Of a DNA stretch of 64,000 nt, positions 50,396-63,381 are shown one piece after another. Within the stretch, counting starts at the first letter, position 1, and each line of letters starts with the position of its first letter. The notes beneath the pieces were generated by a model, which did no database searches, had not been told where the DNA came from, and saw only the letters and a list, made by a program, of their open reading frames with translations. A program made the translations under genes and the position numbers. The stretch comes from Phocoena phocoena (taxonomy: Eukaryota; Chordata; Mammalia; Artiodactyla; Phocoenidae): contig NC_089221.1 in NCBI RefSeq assembly GCF_963924675.1, positions 7,623,851 through 7,687,850 of the forward strand, given 5' to 3'.

Positions 50396-53300
50396 GTAAT
50401 GTGATTCTTAGAACTTTCTTTGATGAGACTCATGGAAATCAGCTTCATGCACTTTTACCACCAGTTGTGTAACAGCAAAGTTCCCTTCACCTAGGAAATA
50501 ATGGACTTCCAAGAGCTGGCTAGATCCAACTTTTTTTAACAAGCATAATCCTTAATCCCACTTTTGATTTATTCATGTTCAATTCATTAATTCCCAACTG
50601 ATGAAGGATGTAGATGCATTTGATGAGCATAGAGGTCCCTGGAGCATGTCTTTAGGTTCTTACTGTTCTCCAACTGCCATGTTCTTATGACTAAATTGAA
50701 GTCTTATATTTTCTATTTGGATATTTTTTCAGAAGTTAAAATGTTTTCCTTTATTTACTTTTAAAGGCTCATGTACCTTTGGTCAGAGACTGTAACAAAA
50801 CAGGATATTGGATGCACTCTTTGGAGAGGCTTGTCTCATGTTATGACATCAACTTAATATTGTCCTTAAGTCTATCTGTATAAATGAAGTACATGAAGGG
50901 AAGATGGCACCTTTGAAGAGAACTAAGATGGAACTCTGTGTGGTCTCTGCAAGATGGGTGAATAGAGGTAATCTTTATTGCCTCTGAATCCCACTTCTTC
51001 CATCTGTGAGACAAAATGGAAGCAATAACATCATGAACATTAAATGAGATACTCCACTGAAAGTTGCCTAACATGGCACCGAGCACACGATCAAAACACC
51101 CAATTAACCTCAATTCCCTTTTCCTTCTTTTACAGTTGATTTCAGTGATACCTCTCAGGCTATATGAACATAATATGCTGATGACTAATGGGTCACCAAT
51201 CACTGAGTCCACTGATCAGCCACTGCTTTGGGAGACGTTGACAGCTGGGAATTACATCATCTTGTAGACTAGGAATAATGTCAGAAGTACTGGATTTAAG
51301 TCGATTTCTTTCTCAATGTAGTTTCAGAATCTTGTGTAAACCCTTTAGTCTCTGGTCTATGGTACTGGCATCTAAATAAAGGGCTCTGGGCTTAATCACT
51401 GCTAAATTCTCCTTTCACTCCAAAGATGATAATTACACAGTAGCCAGGGAAGAATCTGTTATTTTAACATATTTAGGTGCTTATTTGGTCTGTGTATTTT
51501 GCTAGTCACTGCACGACGTATTTTGGAATAGAGACTCATTGTATGATATGGTATGCTAATAACCATATGTCCACACAGGGTGTGGATGACATTCACGCAT
51601 AAATAAAGCCCAGGTAGATTTTTAAGATTATGCTATCCTTGTTGAGCAATATTGCAAGTTATGCAGGACGGATATATTATTTGAATCACGCTAGGTATGT
51701 ACATTTAGATCTTGCTTGAGTACTTCAAATCTCTTAAACCGAGAACAATGTTTTTAATTACAATAATATAAGAAAAGAGAATGTTAGCCAATATGTCGGT
51801 CAACTATTGCCCTGTCTCCTGGACAAAAGAAATCCATAAACATTTTTAAATAAGGATCTTTAAGTGGAAAATAGTTCTCTGTCTTTATTCTGGCCCATAA
51901 AGTCAAGCCTTTCTTCCATTTCAGTCAAAAATTTAAAAAAAAGAATAATCTAGAAGCAAATTACTATTTTAATAGCTTTTAAAAATACTTCTCTAAGTCT
52001 GCTCTATATTAATGCTAATCATTTCATCTAACTCATTTCTTTCTAAGAGATTTTTTGAAAGGGATGTATAATTAAAACAATATTTGGGTAATATGGGATT
52101 TCCCATTTTCTATCTGGTAGCCTATATAAGTCAGAAAAAATATGTTTTTCTTTCCTGTGGTTTGCTCAAAGTGATATAATTTATTGTCTGTTGTCAAATG
52201 CTTTGCATATTCTTATCAGTAGTATATCTTGATAAATGACAAATTACACTGGATGAAATGACAGAGATGGTTTTGTATAATGAAATCACCTCAAACCAGA
52301 AGAAAAAAAGACCTTGTTATGTATGGTTTAGGGACAGCGAATCAGAGATCACGTCTCAACTACATTTTTCAAAAAGAGATAGTGGAGGGGCAGCTGTGAA
52401 ACCAGAGCAGGTCCACATCGCCCTCTGACCTTCCCTGAGTTTATAACAGAAGCTGTCCTCTCAGCAGAAAGAAGCCACTTTAGTGATAACCCTCCTGTCG
52501 CTTCTTAAACACCAGGTCTTTCATTTTCTGACCGCAGAAACATACAAGACGTACTTGTTATAAACTAAGTGGATGAGTGTGTATTTCCCCTTATGTAACT
52601 AAGCATGTCCCAGATATCCACTAAAACAACCTTGAGTCCTGGACCAATGGCTTTACTGCTTGAGAAGAACTGCTATTATCTTCCGTCTTTTTTTTTACCA
52701 TTAAAACTGTAAGGTCAAACATCTACAAGAAGATGCGCTGATTCTCCTAAAGTGTGTGTCTGAACTTTAGAGGTACCTTTCGGATAGTGCACTTTGTGTT
52801 TTCTTTAGCTGCAAAGCATTTAAGGTGAACACTTTGTGCTTTTAAAGTGTGTTGCAGACATTAAGAAGGAACTTCACACAGACAGTGGCATGTTTTAACC
52901 AATTTCACAAGACACCGCAGAAAAGTTTGCTTCTAAATTCAGAGATCCAAAGCTCAATAACCCAAAGGAGTGGCAGCTAACCCCATCGCAAGGCTTTGCT
53001 CAGAGCCTGGATGTGGTGATACACCCGCCTCTGCAGCGAAAGGCCTAGATCTCCTGCCAACATTTGGGGAACAACACTGATTTAATAGCCCTTGCCTCCC
53101 TCATGACACTCTGCCTGATTTTCTCACTTACAAACTTAAGGACAGGCTTCCTGACACACGGCTCAGATAATGGAAAGTGCAGGTTCCTTCATAAGAAACG
53201 GACAGTCTGTTCAGATGCCTCAGACAGTGCTGAACAGAAGGAACAGCACGGATTTAAAATAACAGCCTGTGTCCCTTGCCTTCTCACCTCTGTCTTGCAG

Positions 53301-54040
53301 AGGTGCGGCCAGAAATGACAGCATGGAGATCAGCAGTGATGTGACAGCAAAGGGACTTACTAAATGTTCAAATATGTTGAAGTAAATAGCTGTTGCTCAT
53401 GTTCTCTGAGAACAGAAAGAGACTTGGAATGACTTGATTGAGGGCTCTGAAGACAAAGGGGAAGAAAGGCTGGATCCTATAAGTGAGGATGCAAACAAAT
53501 AAATTGGCAAAGGAAAGTGTGAAATCTGTTTTCTTGGATTCAGAGTCCGGCTCTAAACACAGGGGAATTTCTCCCTATTCTGCAGGGTTCCCTGTGGGAA
53601 TGTACATTAGGCTGTTTCTCCCAGGACTTTTTGTGACCCTGAGCAGTAGTGAGGAGACTGTCCCACATGGCGTTCCATCATAATATCCTTTAGTTTATTC
53701 TTTCAATTGCTATTTTATTAATGCCACAAAGGGCAAAATAGTCCACACCAAGCTCTGGAGATAAAAATCCAAGAATAAAACAGAAATGTTGCATCCCATT
53801 TTCTAATCAGCACTGCTTTCTCTTAAGATATTTCTCTTCAAAACAGACAGCAAGGTGTCAGCAGGATCCCATGTGGCTCCGTGCAAGGAGGGGCTGAACG
53901 AGTTAAGAGAGCACAGACTGGATTTGCGAGGAAGGTTCTAATATGAAAATGCATGGACACCACGGAAGCGTGAGTTAGGATTGTAGGACAGCTTGGTTCC
54001 CATGGACAGTGTTTCCAGAGCTGGACACACGGACACTCAC

Positions 54041-54158
54041 AGGACAGGTGGAGATGCTCTGCTCCCACTGCACCATGCTCAGGCTCTCCTCCAGGCTCGT
54101 GCATTTCTTCATCACCGAATCCCAGCCACAGTAAGGGTCCTGGGCCCCAATGCAGGCA
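54041..54158 (-). CDS. SEMA5A: SEMA5A internal exon, PSI domain end
   Basis: Semaphorin 5A is a type I membrane guidance protein that signals through plexins and binds proteoglycans via its thrombospondin repeats. Read on the minus strand, this exon is 118 nt: one base completing a split codon, then 39 codons beginning ACIGAQDPYCGW and ending SISTCP. The DPYCGW motif and spaced cysteines are the hallmark of the PSI (plexin-semaphorin-integrin) domain that follows the sema propeller. The acceptor AG is at 54160-54159 and the donor GT, in a GTGAGT context, is at 54040-54039. The exon ends in phase 0, matching the phase-0 start of the next exon. The preceding sema-domain exon is not in the window. 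I assign the A paralogue rather than SEMA5B from the sequence of the following TSR exons. No stop or frameshift is seen. Confidence 0.93.
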
Positions 54159-54479
54159 CTGGAAACACACACCAAAGGGTCAAGAGAAAGGCAGGTTTAT
54201 CTAGTACCATAGATGCAAGCTAAGAATTGACCCTTAGGCCTTGACATGGGACGAGAAACAAAGTTTTCGTCTGCACAGTAGAGAACATAGCTAACTGCAT
54301 ACGCCGGTAAGTATCTAATTAAAATTAAATAAATTAATTTTATTTGACATATCTATTTTTTTCTAAGATCCAGGGCTGACAACCAAATGATTGTCCATGC
54401 TAACATGACGCCTTTTGGTGTCATGAACAATCCAGTGTCAGAATCTTGCAAGGCTCCAAAATACTAGTTGTTATCACAC

Positions 54480-54790
54480 CATCATCATCCTCACCCCCTT
54501 AATGACAGGTACTATTTGTTGAACATCTACCGTGGTATATAAAATGATTGCATCCTTTATACAGAAACAACTTTTATAGGAACGTATTAATGTTTTCACT
54601 TTATCATCATCACCACCACCACTATCATCGCTACTACCATTATCATCATTTTCATCCCCTTAATAATGGGTATTATTTGTTGAATACCTACTGTGATATA
54701 TAAAATTATTATGTCATTTAACCATTTAAACAACTCTAATGAGGGAGGTATTATTATTTTAACTTTATTGATGAGAAAAAGGAGACACCA
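54480..54790. repeat. Diverged tandem duplication of about 160 bp, MIR-derived
   Basis: 'CCTTAATGACAGGTACTATT' at about 54497 and 'CCTTAATAATGGGTATTATT' at about 54657 begin two units that continue in parallel ('TTGTTGAA', 'TATATAAAAT', 'TTTATT'). Each is preceded by an ATCATC/ACC triplet run. The second unit keeps a MIR-like 'TTGATGAGAAAAAGGAG'. Spacing is about 160. Confidence 0.65.
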
Positions 54791-55439
54791 AAAATTTCTA
54801 ATATTTGCCCAAGGACAAACAAGTACACCCCAAACCCTGCAACATGGTTGGTTCAAATTTAATAAAATAGAGAAGTGTTCCTTTTGAGTACCATAGCTTA
54901 AAAATGCATTAAGTTTTTCAATTTAATAGTGGTTTAATATAGCCCTGTCTACAATATTCAACATAACATATCAGAAATACTGTAGATGGTAGATATTTTA
55001 TTTTAGCTTTGTCTAAACGAAAGAGTTCATATACAACATGGGCATCATTAGATGAAGATTTCAGCCCCTAAGTTATAAACACAATATAGTGTAGATGTGG
55101 GGAGGGAGGAAACAGACAGAGATGACTGTGACAGTCAAAATTACACAGAAGATGACCCCACAGAAATGCAGGGCATTGGACACCTTCTCTCTGAAGGGTC
55201 AAGAGATCAGATGTGCAGGAAAGGGTCGTGAGGGAAGGCAGGTGAGTTCAGCACGGAAGTGCCAAGGTCTTCTGAGTGAGGGCAGAACTTACAGGGGGCT
55301 GAATCTGTTACAGAGTTACCAGTTCACCAAGAGTAGGACTAGAAATCATAGCATAATCATCAAACATGGGGCCAGGGAGGCAGTCGAAGTAACAATAAGT
55401 CATTAATGTTAATGATATTAAAAACCCCTATTAACACAT

Positions 55440-55600
55440 CAAATATGTAAACCTTGCATAAAGCACTGTTCTAAGAACTGGACCTCGATTTGCTCATGTA
55501 AACCTCATAAAACCTTTAAACAGAGTACCTCCATCAGCTACTCTATTTATTCTCGTTTTAAAACGAAAAAATCGGAGCAGAGGAAGAAGTCCAAGTTCCA
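55440..55600 (+). mobile_element. MIR-like relic
   Basis: 'AAAGCACTGTTCTAAGAACTGG', 'CTCATGTAAACCTCATAAAACC' and 'TCGGAGCAGAGG' follow the MIR order. Confidence 0.5.
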
Positions 55601-55663
55601 CAGCTGGGGAAGATACATGTAAAGATAACAAATGAAGCAATAGAGGTATAAAACTATTACTGA

Positions 55664-55875
55664 GGGCTTCCCTGGTGGCGCAGTGGTTGAGAGTCCACCT
55701 GCCGATGCAGGGGACACGAGTTCGTGCCCCGGTCGGGGAGGATCCCACATGCCGCGGAGCGGCTGGGCCCGTGAGCCATGGCCCTGAGCCTGCGCGTCCG
55801 GAGCCTGTGCTCTGCAACGGGAGAGGCCACAGCAGTGAGAGGCCCACATACCGCAAACAACAACAACAACAACAG
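55664..55875 (+). mobile_element. CHR-type SINE
   Basis: 'GGGCTTCCCTGGTGGCGCAG' to 'GAGAGGCCCACATACCGC', tail (CAA)n. Exact 11-bp duplication ACTATTACTGA at 55653-55663 and 55876-55886. Confidence 0.96.
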
Positions 55876-56039
55876 ACTATTACTGATTAAGTTACCATGC
55901 AATTATTGTGTATTAACCAGCCCAAGAAGTTCAAATGGTTAAAACTGGCGCTTCTCACAGCAGGACTAGGGCTGGGAAGGAGTGTGCAACAGTTACCTGT
56001 CACCATAACCTCACTGGAACTTTTTGATAAGTGACCCTG

Positions 56040-56600
56040 TATCTGTTAAAAGATAAACTGAGGTCGATTAAACTGTTCAAGAGTTTATTTGAGCAAACAT
56101 CCGGCAGTGCCGAAGGGGCACTGGTTAGGAGCCTCCGCCCACAGGGTCTGAGGAGAGGCTCTTACAGGGAAGATCCAGAAGCAAAGCTCGAAAGTTATTC
56201 GATTGCCTACAGCCTGAGCGGTGCCTTATCTGGGAAAGCCTGGCTGTGCTCTTGCCGTTGGTTGTTCTTAAATTTCATCTTTTCCGATTCCAGGGCATTG
56301 ACTGGCGTAGGCAGCACCAGAGTCCCAGTCGTACTGAACTAGCGTCACTGCTGGATTCCACGGTGTGCATCACACATCGGAATCCTCTCCGTGTTTGATC
56401 CCATTTTCCCGTCAGGGGGCAAAAGGGGCAAGGCTACACTTCGGGAATTATTCAAGAAGCCTGAATTCCGTTCCATGTTTCTTATTCAAGCAGTGTGACC
56501 ATGAGACAAACTTAAACTTCCAAAAACCAGGAAATTCCACCAAGCCCCTAACGTTGCGGCTTCTTCCCCCTTGCAAAGCTGCCTGTAGAACTGAAGCAAC
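56040..56600 (+). mobile_element. Unclassified repeat-like block
   Basis: 'AAACTGAGGTCGATTAAACTG' followed by 'TTCAAGAGTTTATTTGAGC' looks like the edge of an LTR-type interspersed repeat, but I cannot name the family or its end. The 103-codon plus-strand frame at 56031-56342 shows no domain. Confidence 0.3.
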
Positions 56601-57273
56601 GCCACAGGGTTACATGGAATATTTTAAGCTGTTTTCAATGAAAAGCTGTTTGTAATAACGTCTCTTTCTTCCGATACTGCAGATGGCTCTGCAGACTCTT
56701 AAGATTACACTTAAAATACTAAAACTTCTCTACAATCACAAGTGCCCATTCATTAAAAATACTGTTTATATTAAATATGTTTTCCTCACTTAAAATGTTT
56801 CATACCATGGGGAACATTCTGACGAACTCTACCTTTATTCTAAATTATACCTTAAGAAAAACCAGTCATCATAACTTATTATTTTTGGAAGTTGCGTCCC
56901 TTAAGGAGATCATGTGGAAAATCACAGAATTCCTATGAATGGAGCCACCGTGAAAGTGGCTTTTCTTTATTCCACTTTGAAAGTGTTTTTCTTTGTGTGA
57001 TGAATATTTTTAATCATTTTTTTCTTATTTTGTTAAGAACCTTAGATTATTCTCATGTGATATATTGCCCTGGTATCTGAAAGTATCTGAATTCAGAAAA
57101 CAAGTTGGTCAGAATCTGAGGTTTAATTTGAGAACACATTTGTTGAAAGTGTATTTTAGAGCAAATGCATATTTAGATGTAGGCCTTAATTCTAGAAGGA
57201 TAAACTACTTTCTTTCTTACAGGAAATTAATCTAATGACATTACAGTTTATATAAACTCTTCCTTTACTTTTT

Positions 57274-57474
57274 CTGTTTTTTGTGGTACGCAGGCCTCTC
57301 ACTGCTGTGGCCTCTCACGTTGCGGAGCACAGGCTCCAGACGCACAGGCTCAGCGGCCACGGCTCACAGGCCCAGTCGCTCTGCGGCATGTGGGATCTTC
57401 CCGGACCGGGGCACGAACCTGTGTCCCCTGCATCGGCAGGTGGACTCTCAACCACTGCGCCACCAGGGAAGCCC
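57274..57474 (-). mobile_element. CHR-type SINE
   Basis: In complement it is a short-form CHR element, from 'GGGCTTCCCTGGTGGCGCAG' to 'GCGTACCAC'. Exact 16-bp duplication TCTTCCTTTACTTTTT at 57258-57273 and 57475-57490. Confidence 0.96.
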
Positions 57475-58529
57475 TCTTCCTTTACTTTTTAAAGTTTGTG
57501 GTTATGCTATTTGTTGAGTAATAGAAATAAATGGGTATATTCATTAAAATCTTTCACTGTATTTCTGCAAAGCTGGAGCTAATTACTGAATATGATCCCC
57601 TTGCATATTAGATTATCTAAGTATCTATGACTTCATCTGGCTTGTTTCTGCCACACTAACTGCCATTATGTCAGTTTATTTCTGATATTAAGAACTCTTG
57701 CCGTATCAACAACAGGTATTCATTAAACATGGGATTTCTAAAGTATTTCCATCATTCATTTATTCAGCACACACTTAGCACCTGTCTTGAACTGATTTTG
57801 AGAGTGTTTCCTAGGTGTACTGGGAAACAAAACTGACACAGTCGGTTGTACCCAAAGAACTCACCTCTTAGTGAAGGAAATAAACATTAAACAACTGCCC
57901 CGATAAATATCAGCAGCCAGTTGCAAAGGAAAAAACAAAAGGGGGATGAGGAAACATATGGGGAGAGCCATTTAAGCTGGGACCAGTGAGAGGAACAGAG
58001 GGACTGACGTGATACTTTTCAGCAAAAACAGAGTGTTTCGGCAGGAAGACCAGCATAGGGAAAGTGTACAATGTAGGAGGGAGTAAACTTGAGAGTTTGA
58101 AGAAATGCTTAATAAATGGAGGTGGCGTTTTGGCGGAAGTTTGGGGGGTAGAATCTGCTGAGTCCTCAAGCCTCCCTCCCTAAGCATTTAGGTTCCCTTG
58201 TAAGTGCTGCACCTTTAAAGTGCTTCCCAAATTCTGCACAAAAATCACATGTCAAATGTCAGTATTTTTATTTGTATTATCATGGTGAGGACACTGAGAG
58301 GGAACACTTTAACTATTTGTGAATAATAGTGTCTTAATACCTAAGACAATCTCAGTTGCCTTATCCTTAACGGCTATGTCACCATATACTTCAGGATCTG
58401 CTTTTACTTTGAGTTGCACTAAAAACATTACCTTACTAAAAATAAGACTGGAAAATTCCAATTAGACAGTAATCTTCCTGAGGAAGACATTCTAAGACAT
58501 CCACAAGTCCCTCAATTAGTAAATCCAAC

Positions 58530-58625
58530 TGGAGCATATTTTTTTTCAGTTTCCTCTTCTGCAAAACTAGGATAATACCTCACTGGGCTGTTCTGAGGAT
58601 TAACTTACATCATGTGGTAGAAAAA
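58530..58625 (-). mobile_element. MIR-like fragment
   Basis: 'TTTCCTCTTCTGCAAAACTAGG', 'CCTCACTGGGCTG' and 'GAGGATTAA' resemble a reversed MIR. Confidence 0.5.
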
Positions 58626-60049
58626 AACAAAGTTTTTTTGAGATGGCCTGCATATACTTATTCTACTTAATCTATAAACATAATTACAAATTAATATATG
58701 CTGTAAATTTCTGGGAGTGTTTGAAAACATTCTATACCAAAAATACTAAATCTGTGAATGCCACGGGGTCTTTATTTAATAAGGCGATGTGAGACACCAC
58801 AGTGTGTTCCATTAAACGGTGCAAAGTATTTCAGCTACACGTTTGGGTCCATTCAAAATGATTTCTTTTGCTACTTGCATGTGCAAGCACAGTGCCATGT
58901 GTTGAAGATACAAGGATCATGAATGAACTTGCAGTCTAGTGAGGGGGGAAGATGACGTTCATGACCGTTGCTTGACAATGTCATAGTGAGGAATGACTAT
59001 TGAGAAGCCCTGACGACCGGTGCTATAGGAATCAGAGGAGAGAGCTGTGGCCCAGAAGAGTTTCAGGAAGAGGTGCTATTTAGGCTGGCCTTTGAATGCA
59101 GCTGGGGTTTGGCTGAATAAGAAACACACCCCTGGTCACAGTGGTTCCAGGAGAGACAACAAGGAGTCCTGTGCACATGGCATGATCCTGTGAGCTGAGC
59201 AGCTTGGCTGGGTTGAAGTTTCCTCAAGATTCCAGAGAAGTGTACTGATGTGATTAAAATATGGGGGTTTTGCTTAAGCAAGGGAAATTTGGCTGTGGTG
59301 AGTAGGATGTGTCAGATGGTGAAATCTACTAGAAGAAGATTTTATAATTCCCAAGAAGAACTGAGATACAAGTACAATTGCAACAGCATTTTTAAAAGTT
59401 AGGACACATGCCAAGTAAGCAAAGACACAATTACCAGTAAAAATATATGTTTACACTCAGTTAGTCACTAATATTTAATATATTAAAAACTGTTCGCTAT
59501 TGGCTTATCATATTGGCTTATCATTAAATTACACTGATTAAATTAAATGAGGATTTTTTTTCACATTTCAATTTGCTTTTTTTATTAATTAATTTTTAAA
59601 AAAGATTATTATAATAATAATTTTAAAAAAAACTATAGTTCTTCATGCATCCTTTCCAACATGTTAAAGTGAATTATTTATGAATGAACCTTAGATGATG
59701 TGATTCCATATTGACTATAGTATGAATTATCACTGACTGCAGTGCACTGTAGGAAGTAGGTGCTCAATACGTGTTTACTGCATGGCTATGACGTCACTGT
59801 GCCTCTACTGGTTCTCTTTACTTCTAGCCCCAAGCTGTAGGAGCAGTCTCATGCATTCTAGAATCAACTTATGTTTGTTGTACTCTCTGAGAAACTTTTT
59901 CAACTTTATCTTCTAAACTTTTTATTGAGTTGTTCATATTAGTTTCTTAGTGCTCTTAAAACAAATACCAAATTTAAATAATATCAAATTTAAATAATTC
60001 ATTTGTACTGCCAGTAATATTAAGCAAACGGTTTTTAGTTAAAATCTTA

Positions 60050-60307
60050 GGGACTTCCCTGGTGGGGCAGTGGTTAAGAATCTGCCTGCCAATGGAGGGG
60101 ACATGGGTTCGAGCCCTGATCTGGGAAGATCCCACATGCCGTGGAGAAACTAAGCCCGCGAGCCACAACTACTGAGCCCGTGTGCCACAACTAATGAGCC
60201 TGCACGCCTCAAGCCTGTGCTCCGCAATGAAGAGTAGCCCCCGCTCGCTGCAACTAGAGAAAGCCCGCACACAGCAAGGAAGACCCAATGCAGCCAAAAG
60301 AAAAAAA
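60050..60307 (+). mobile_element. Long-form tRNA-derived SINE (CHR-1/Bov-tA-like)
   Basis: 'GGGACTTCCCTGGTGGGGCAG', 'CCACAACTACTGAGCCC', 'GACCCAATGCAGCC' and an A tail. 9-bp duplication AAAATCTTA at 60041-60049 and 60308-60316. Confidence 0.93.
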
Positions 60308-62538
60308 AAAATCTTATTAGGTAGATATAAAAATTTTACAGTGAGACATTATGGGAAAATTGATAGTTTAAAAAAAACAGTGAAAAAAGTAGAGGGCATT
60401 TGAAGTAAGCAAAACAAAAATGCTTTCTGGAAATCTAGCACTTGCAGTCAGCTTTGGTTTCTGATGTGATACGGACAATCCCATTTCACCTAATTTTCCT
60501 GCCCAGATTCCTGAGCTGTTTACTTTGGCCTCTGGGTGGGTCTTAGTCACTGGGGACTTTTCTCTAGAACAAACACAAAATTTTTCTGAAAAGGCCAATT
60601 CTGCCGCCTGAGGGAAGCTCTCCAGGGAAGGCAGCCTATCTAGCCTTGTACTCAGGAACAAAAGGGGCACAGAGACTAAACATGAACCCTTCACAGCTCA
60701 GGGATGTTGAAGTAATTTCCAGAAGTGACTTGGAAAATGCTGTGTCCCTGTGCCCGGGAGGGAAGCATCCACTGGCCTCTTCATTCAGGGAAAAGCCTAC
60801 ACTCTGGTATTTGATCTTCTGTTGTCTGTAAACTAGAGGTAATCGTAGGTTTCTCCAAGTCCACTCTCTCAGTCTACCCTCCTCTCCAGCCAGTCAAGGA
60901 TAAAAATGAAGACACAATTATTTCTTGCCCATCTCATGTTTCTTCAAGAGAAACCCTTCTGTACGTGAGGGTTTAGTAGGCAGAATCAGAAGACACGGGA
61001 GAGGTAGAAGGGTCAGCAGTCACACCTGAAGACTGTACGAAGTGTCAAGTTATCCATCTTAAGTTTTACACAAAACCCTAGAGGACAATAAGTCCAGAGA
61101 AATTTTTTATTATTATTATTATTTTGGCTTCTTATAATTCACTCGACTTAGCAGTTTGCCTGCGACTGAGTGAGTGAGGCTTGGGCCAAGGCGTCCTCCT
61201 GTGAAGCACAGCCCACCCCAGGAAGGACATCCGCCCCTCTCAGCAGAACAGTTGAGGCACGTGTGGTACCCACCTTGCATCTGGATTCTCTGTTGCCCTC
61301 CCCAACCACTGGGATGGGCAAAGGTAAGCACTTGGCTCTCCTCACACCCGGCCCTGTCCAGCCTCCATCAGCCCCGCCTGTATGCATATGTACCTGCTCA
61401 CTTGAGACGGGGGATTACTGAATACCCGCCGACAGACGCCCCTGCCCGTTGGCTGGGGCCATACTGACATCACTCACCTACACACAGAACGTGCTCGAGG
61501 TAGAGTCTCACAACCGCCAGAAAATCCATTTGCCCAAACAGACCAGAGCGAGGTAAATAACTTAATGCAAGGAGCAGAATCTGGCCCGAAGGGACCTGTA
61601 CATCTCAGAAAATGGGAAGTTGTTTAAAGGTGGAAGAACAAATTCACAACAGATTAGTTTGCCTTCTGTTAGGTCCAGAGGCAACGTGAAGTATATCTGG
61701 ACAATGAAAGCAAATCATGTGTATGAGAGCAGCACCGGCTCAGCAGGACGTACATGAACTGAACGTAATGCTCACACGGCATAGGAGAGGAACCGTCTCG
61801 TATTGGATTCTTATTTGCCAGACCCATTCGATGGTCTCTGTCTTTTGCTCTAGTAACACACTGAGTAACCTCCTCATAATCACACACCAAGCCAAAGGCT
61901 TATCCAGGATCCACCTGCATCCAAAGCTCATGATCTTTCCGTATGCGAGCTGTTTTGCAGACACATAGGGATGATGATTTCCTTAAGGATAGTTAATTCA
62001 CTGGACAAGGCTGCAAATACAACCTTAGGAGGAGCTCAGGGTATAAAAGCCAAGGTGCTTCTGCTCAGAATCGCTCAGATGCAAGGATCTGGAGCTGAGA
62101 AAAACTGCTGCAGCCCAAGCTTCCCCGTGGAGTTCTTTACATAGCGTTAAATCTGGGAGCTCAAAAGCAGGAGACCTGTAGAGTAGACATTAAATAATGA
62201 AACCTCGCAGCGTGAGCCCTTCAGTTGTGCCTCTCAAACACAACTGAGGTACAAAAAGTTGGTAACTGTACTGATTTTAAACCTTTATCCAAGTGACTAT
62301 CTGGATTGCCATTTAGAAGACAGAAACATGCTCTTTTAGGAAACTGCACAGGAAATGGAACCTGAAACTGTTGGGTGGCTATAGCATATCTACAAGATGG
62401 CACTCAAATATTTTCTTTGCTTTTATTGTCCACCTGGATCATATGTACGTTTATATCATTGTCAAAGGTGGATTTACCATGAAGCTAAGGAAGCTTGAAC
62501 TTCCTTACTTCATGAGACCCTTTAGGATTCTGTGATTG

Positions 62539-63061
62539 TAGGTGACATGGATGGAACTAGAGACTGTTATATTGAGTGAAGTAAGTCAGACACAGAAAAG
62601 ACAAGTATGGTGATATTGCTTATATGTGGAATCTTAAAAAAATGGTACAAATGAACTTATTTACAAAACAGAAATAGAGTCACAGATGTGGAAAACAAAC
62701 TTATGGTTACCAAGGGGGAGGGGGGAGAGATAAACTGGGAGATTGGGATTGACACATACACACTACTATATATGAAATAGATAACTAATAAGGGCCTACT
62801 TATAGCACAGGGAGCCCTACTCAGTACTCCGTAATGACCTATATGGGACAAGAATCTTAAAAAGAGTGGATATATGTATATGTATAACTGATTTACTTTG
62901 CTGTGCACCTGAAAACAGCACAACATTGTAAATCAACTATACTCCAATAAAAATTAAAATAAAAAGCCATGGCCATATCTGATTTCTCTCTGTATTCCCT
63001 GCATTCAGAATAAAGCTTACCTGGAACTGTTCAAAAAATGTGTGATAGATGAAAAAAAAAA
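62539..63061 (+). mobile_element. 5'-truncated L1 with 3' transduction
   Basis: 62539-62966 is an L1 3' end: ORF2 terminus 'GACATGGATGGAAC', 3' UTR 'CAACATTGTAAATCAAC' and 'CCAATAAAAATTAAAAT'. It is followed by about 85 bp of non-L1 sequence (62967-63051) carrying AATAAA at 63009-63014 and then its own A tail (63052-63061). The exact 13-bp duplication GATTCTGTGATTG at 62526-62538 and 63062-63074 flanks the entire block, flush with the L1 5' truncation and with the second A tail. This is the expected structure when an L1 transcript bypasses its own weak polyadenylation site. Confidence 0.85.
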
Positions 63062-63109
63062 GATTCTGTGATTGGCCTCCGTCATGTTTGTATTTATAAT
63101 GATATGCTT

Positions 63110-63150
63110 TTCCTTAGAATAGAGAATTCCTTTTAGAATAGAGAATCCCT
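63110..63150. repeat. Two-copy 18-19-bp tandem duplication
   Basis: 'TTAGAATAGAGAATTCC' is immediately followed by 'TTTTAGAATAGAGAATCCC'. Confidence 0.75.
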
Positions 63151-63381
63151 CCCAAATTGTGTGTCACACCTCACATAACCTACATTTTCCCCTGATTATT
63201 ACAGAACAGTAGTATGACTTACATTTCTTAATTTACTAGTCTAGGTCATGCACGTTCATGTTCTACGTATCACATTTTGACTGTTCCTTTTCCACCCCGC
63301 CCAGGACTTGGGGGTGTAACTAATGAGTTTCTGGAAGACGCTGTGTTCCAGCCCAAGCCCACCTCGGACCCCCTCTTACAA

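Larger units (their letters stand above)
45858..54040 (-). other. SEMA5A: SEMA5A intron between PSI and TSR1 exons
   Basis: An 8183-bp intron with GT at its gene-direction start and AG at its end. It is low in young retroelements. It contains a polypurine tract (46.02-46.14 kb), a CpG-dense stretch (46.5-46.66 kb), a G-run cluster (48.22-48.26 kb), an exact 27-bp repeat pair (46111 and 48463) and a MIR-like relic (50.22-50.40 kb). I see nothing identifiable in 46.9-48.1, 48.5-50.2 and 50.4-54.0 kb. Confidence 0.85.

Noticed and set aside
61148..61467. Overlapping open frames on both strands near 61.2-61.5 kb as a missing semaphorin exon
   Set aside because: No sema-domain motif and no convincing flanking splice sites in the gene orientation.
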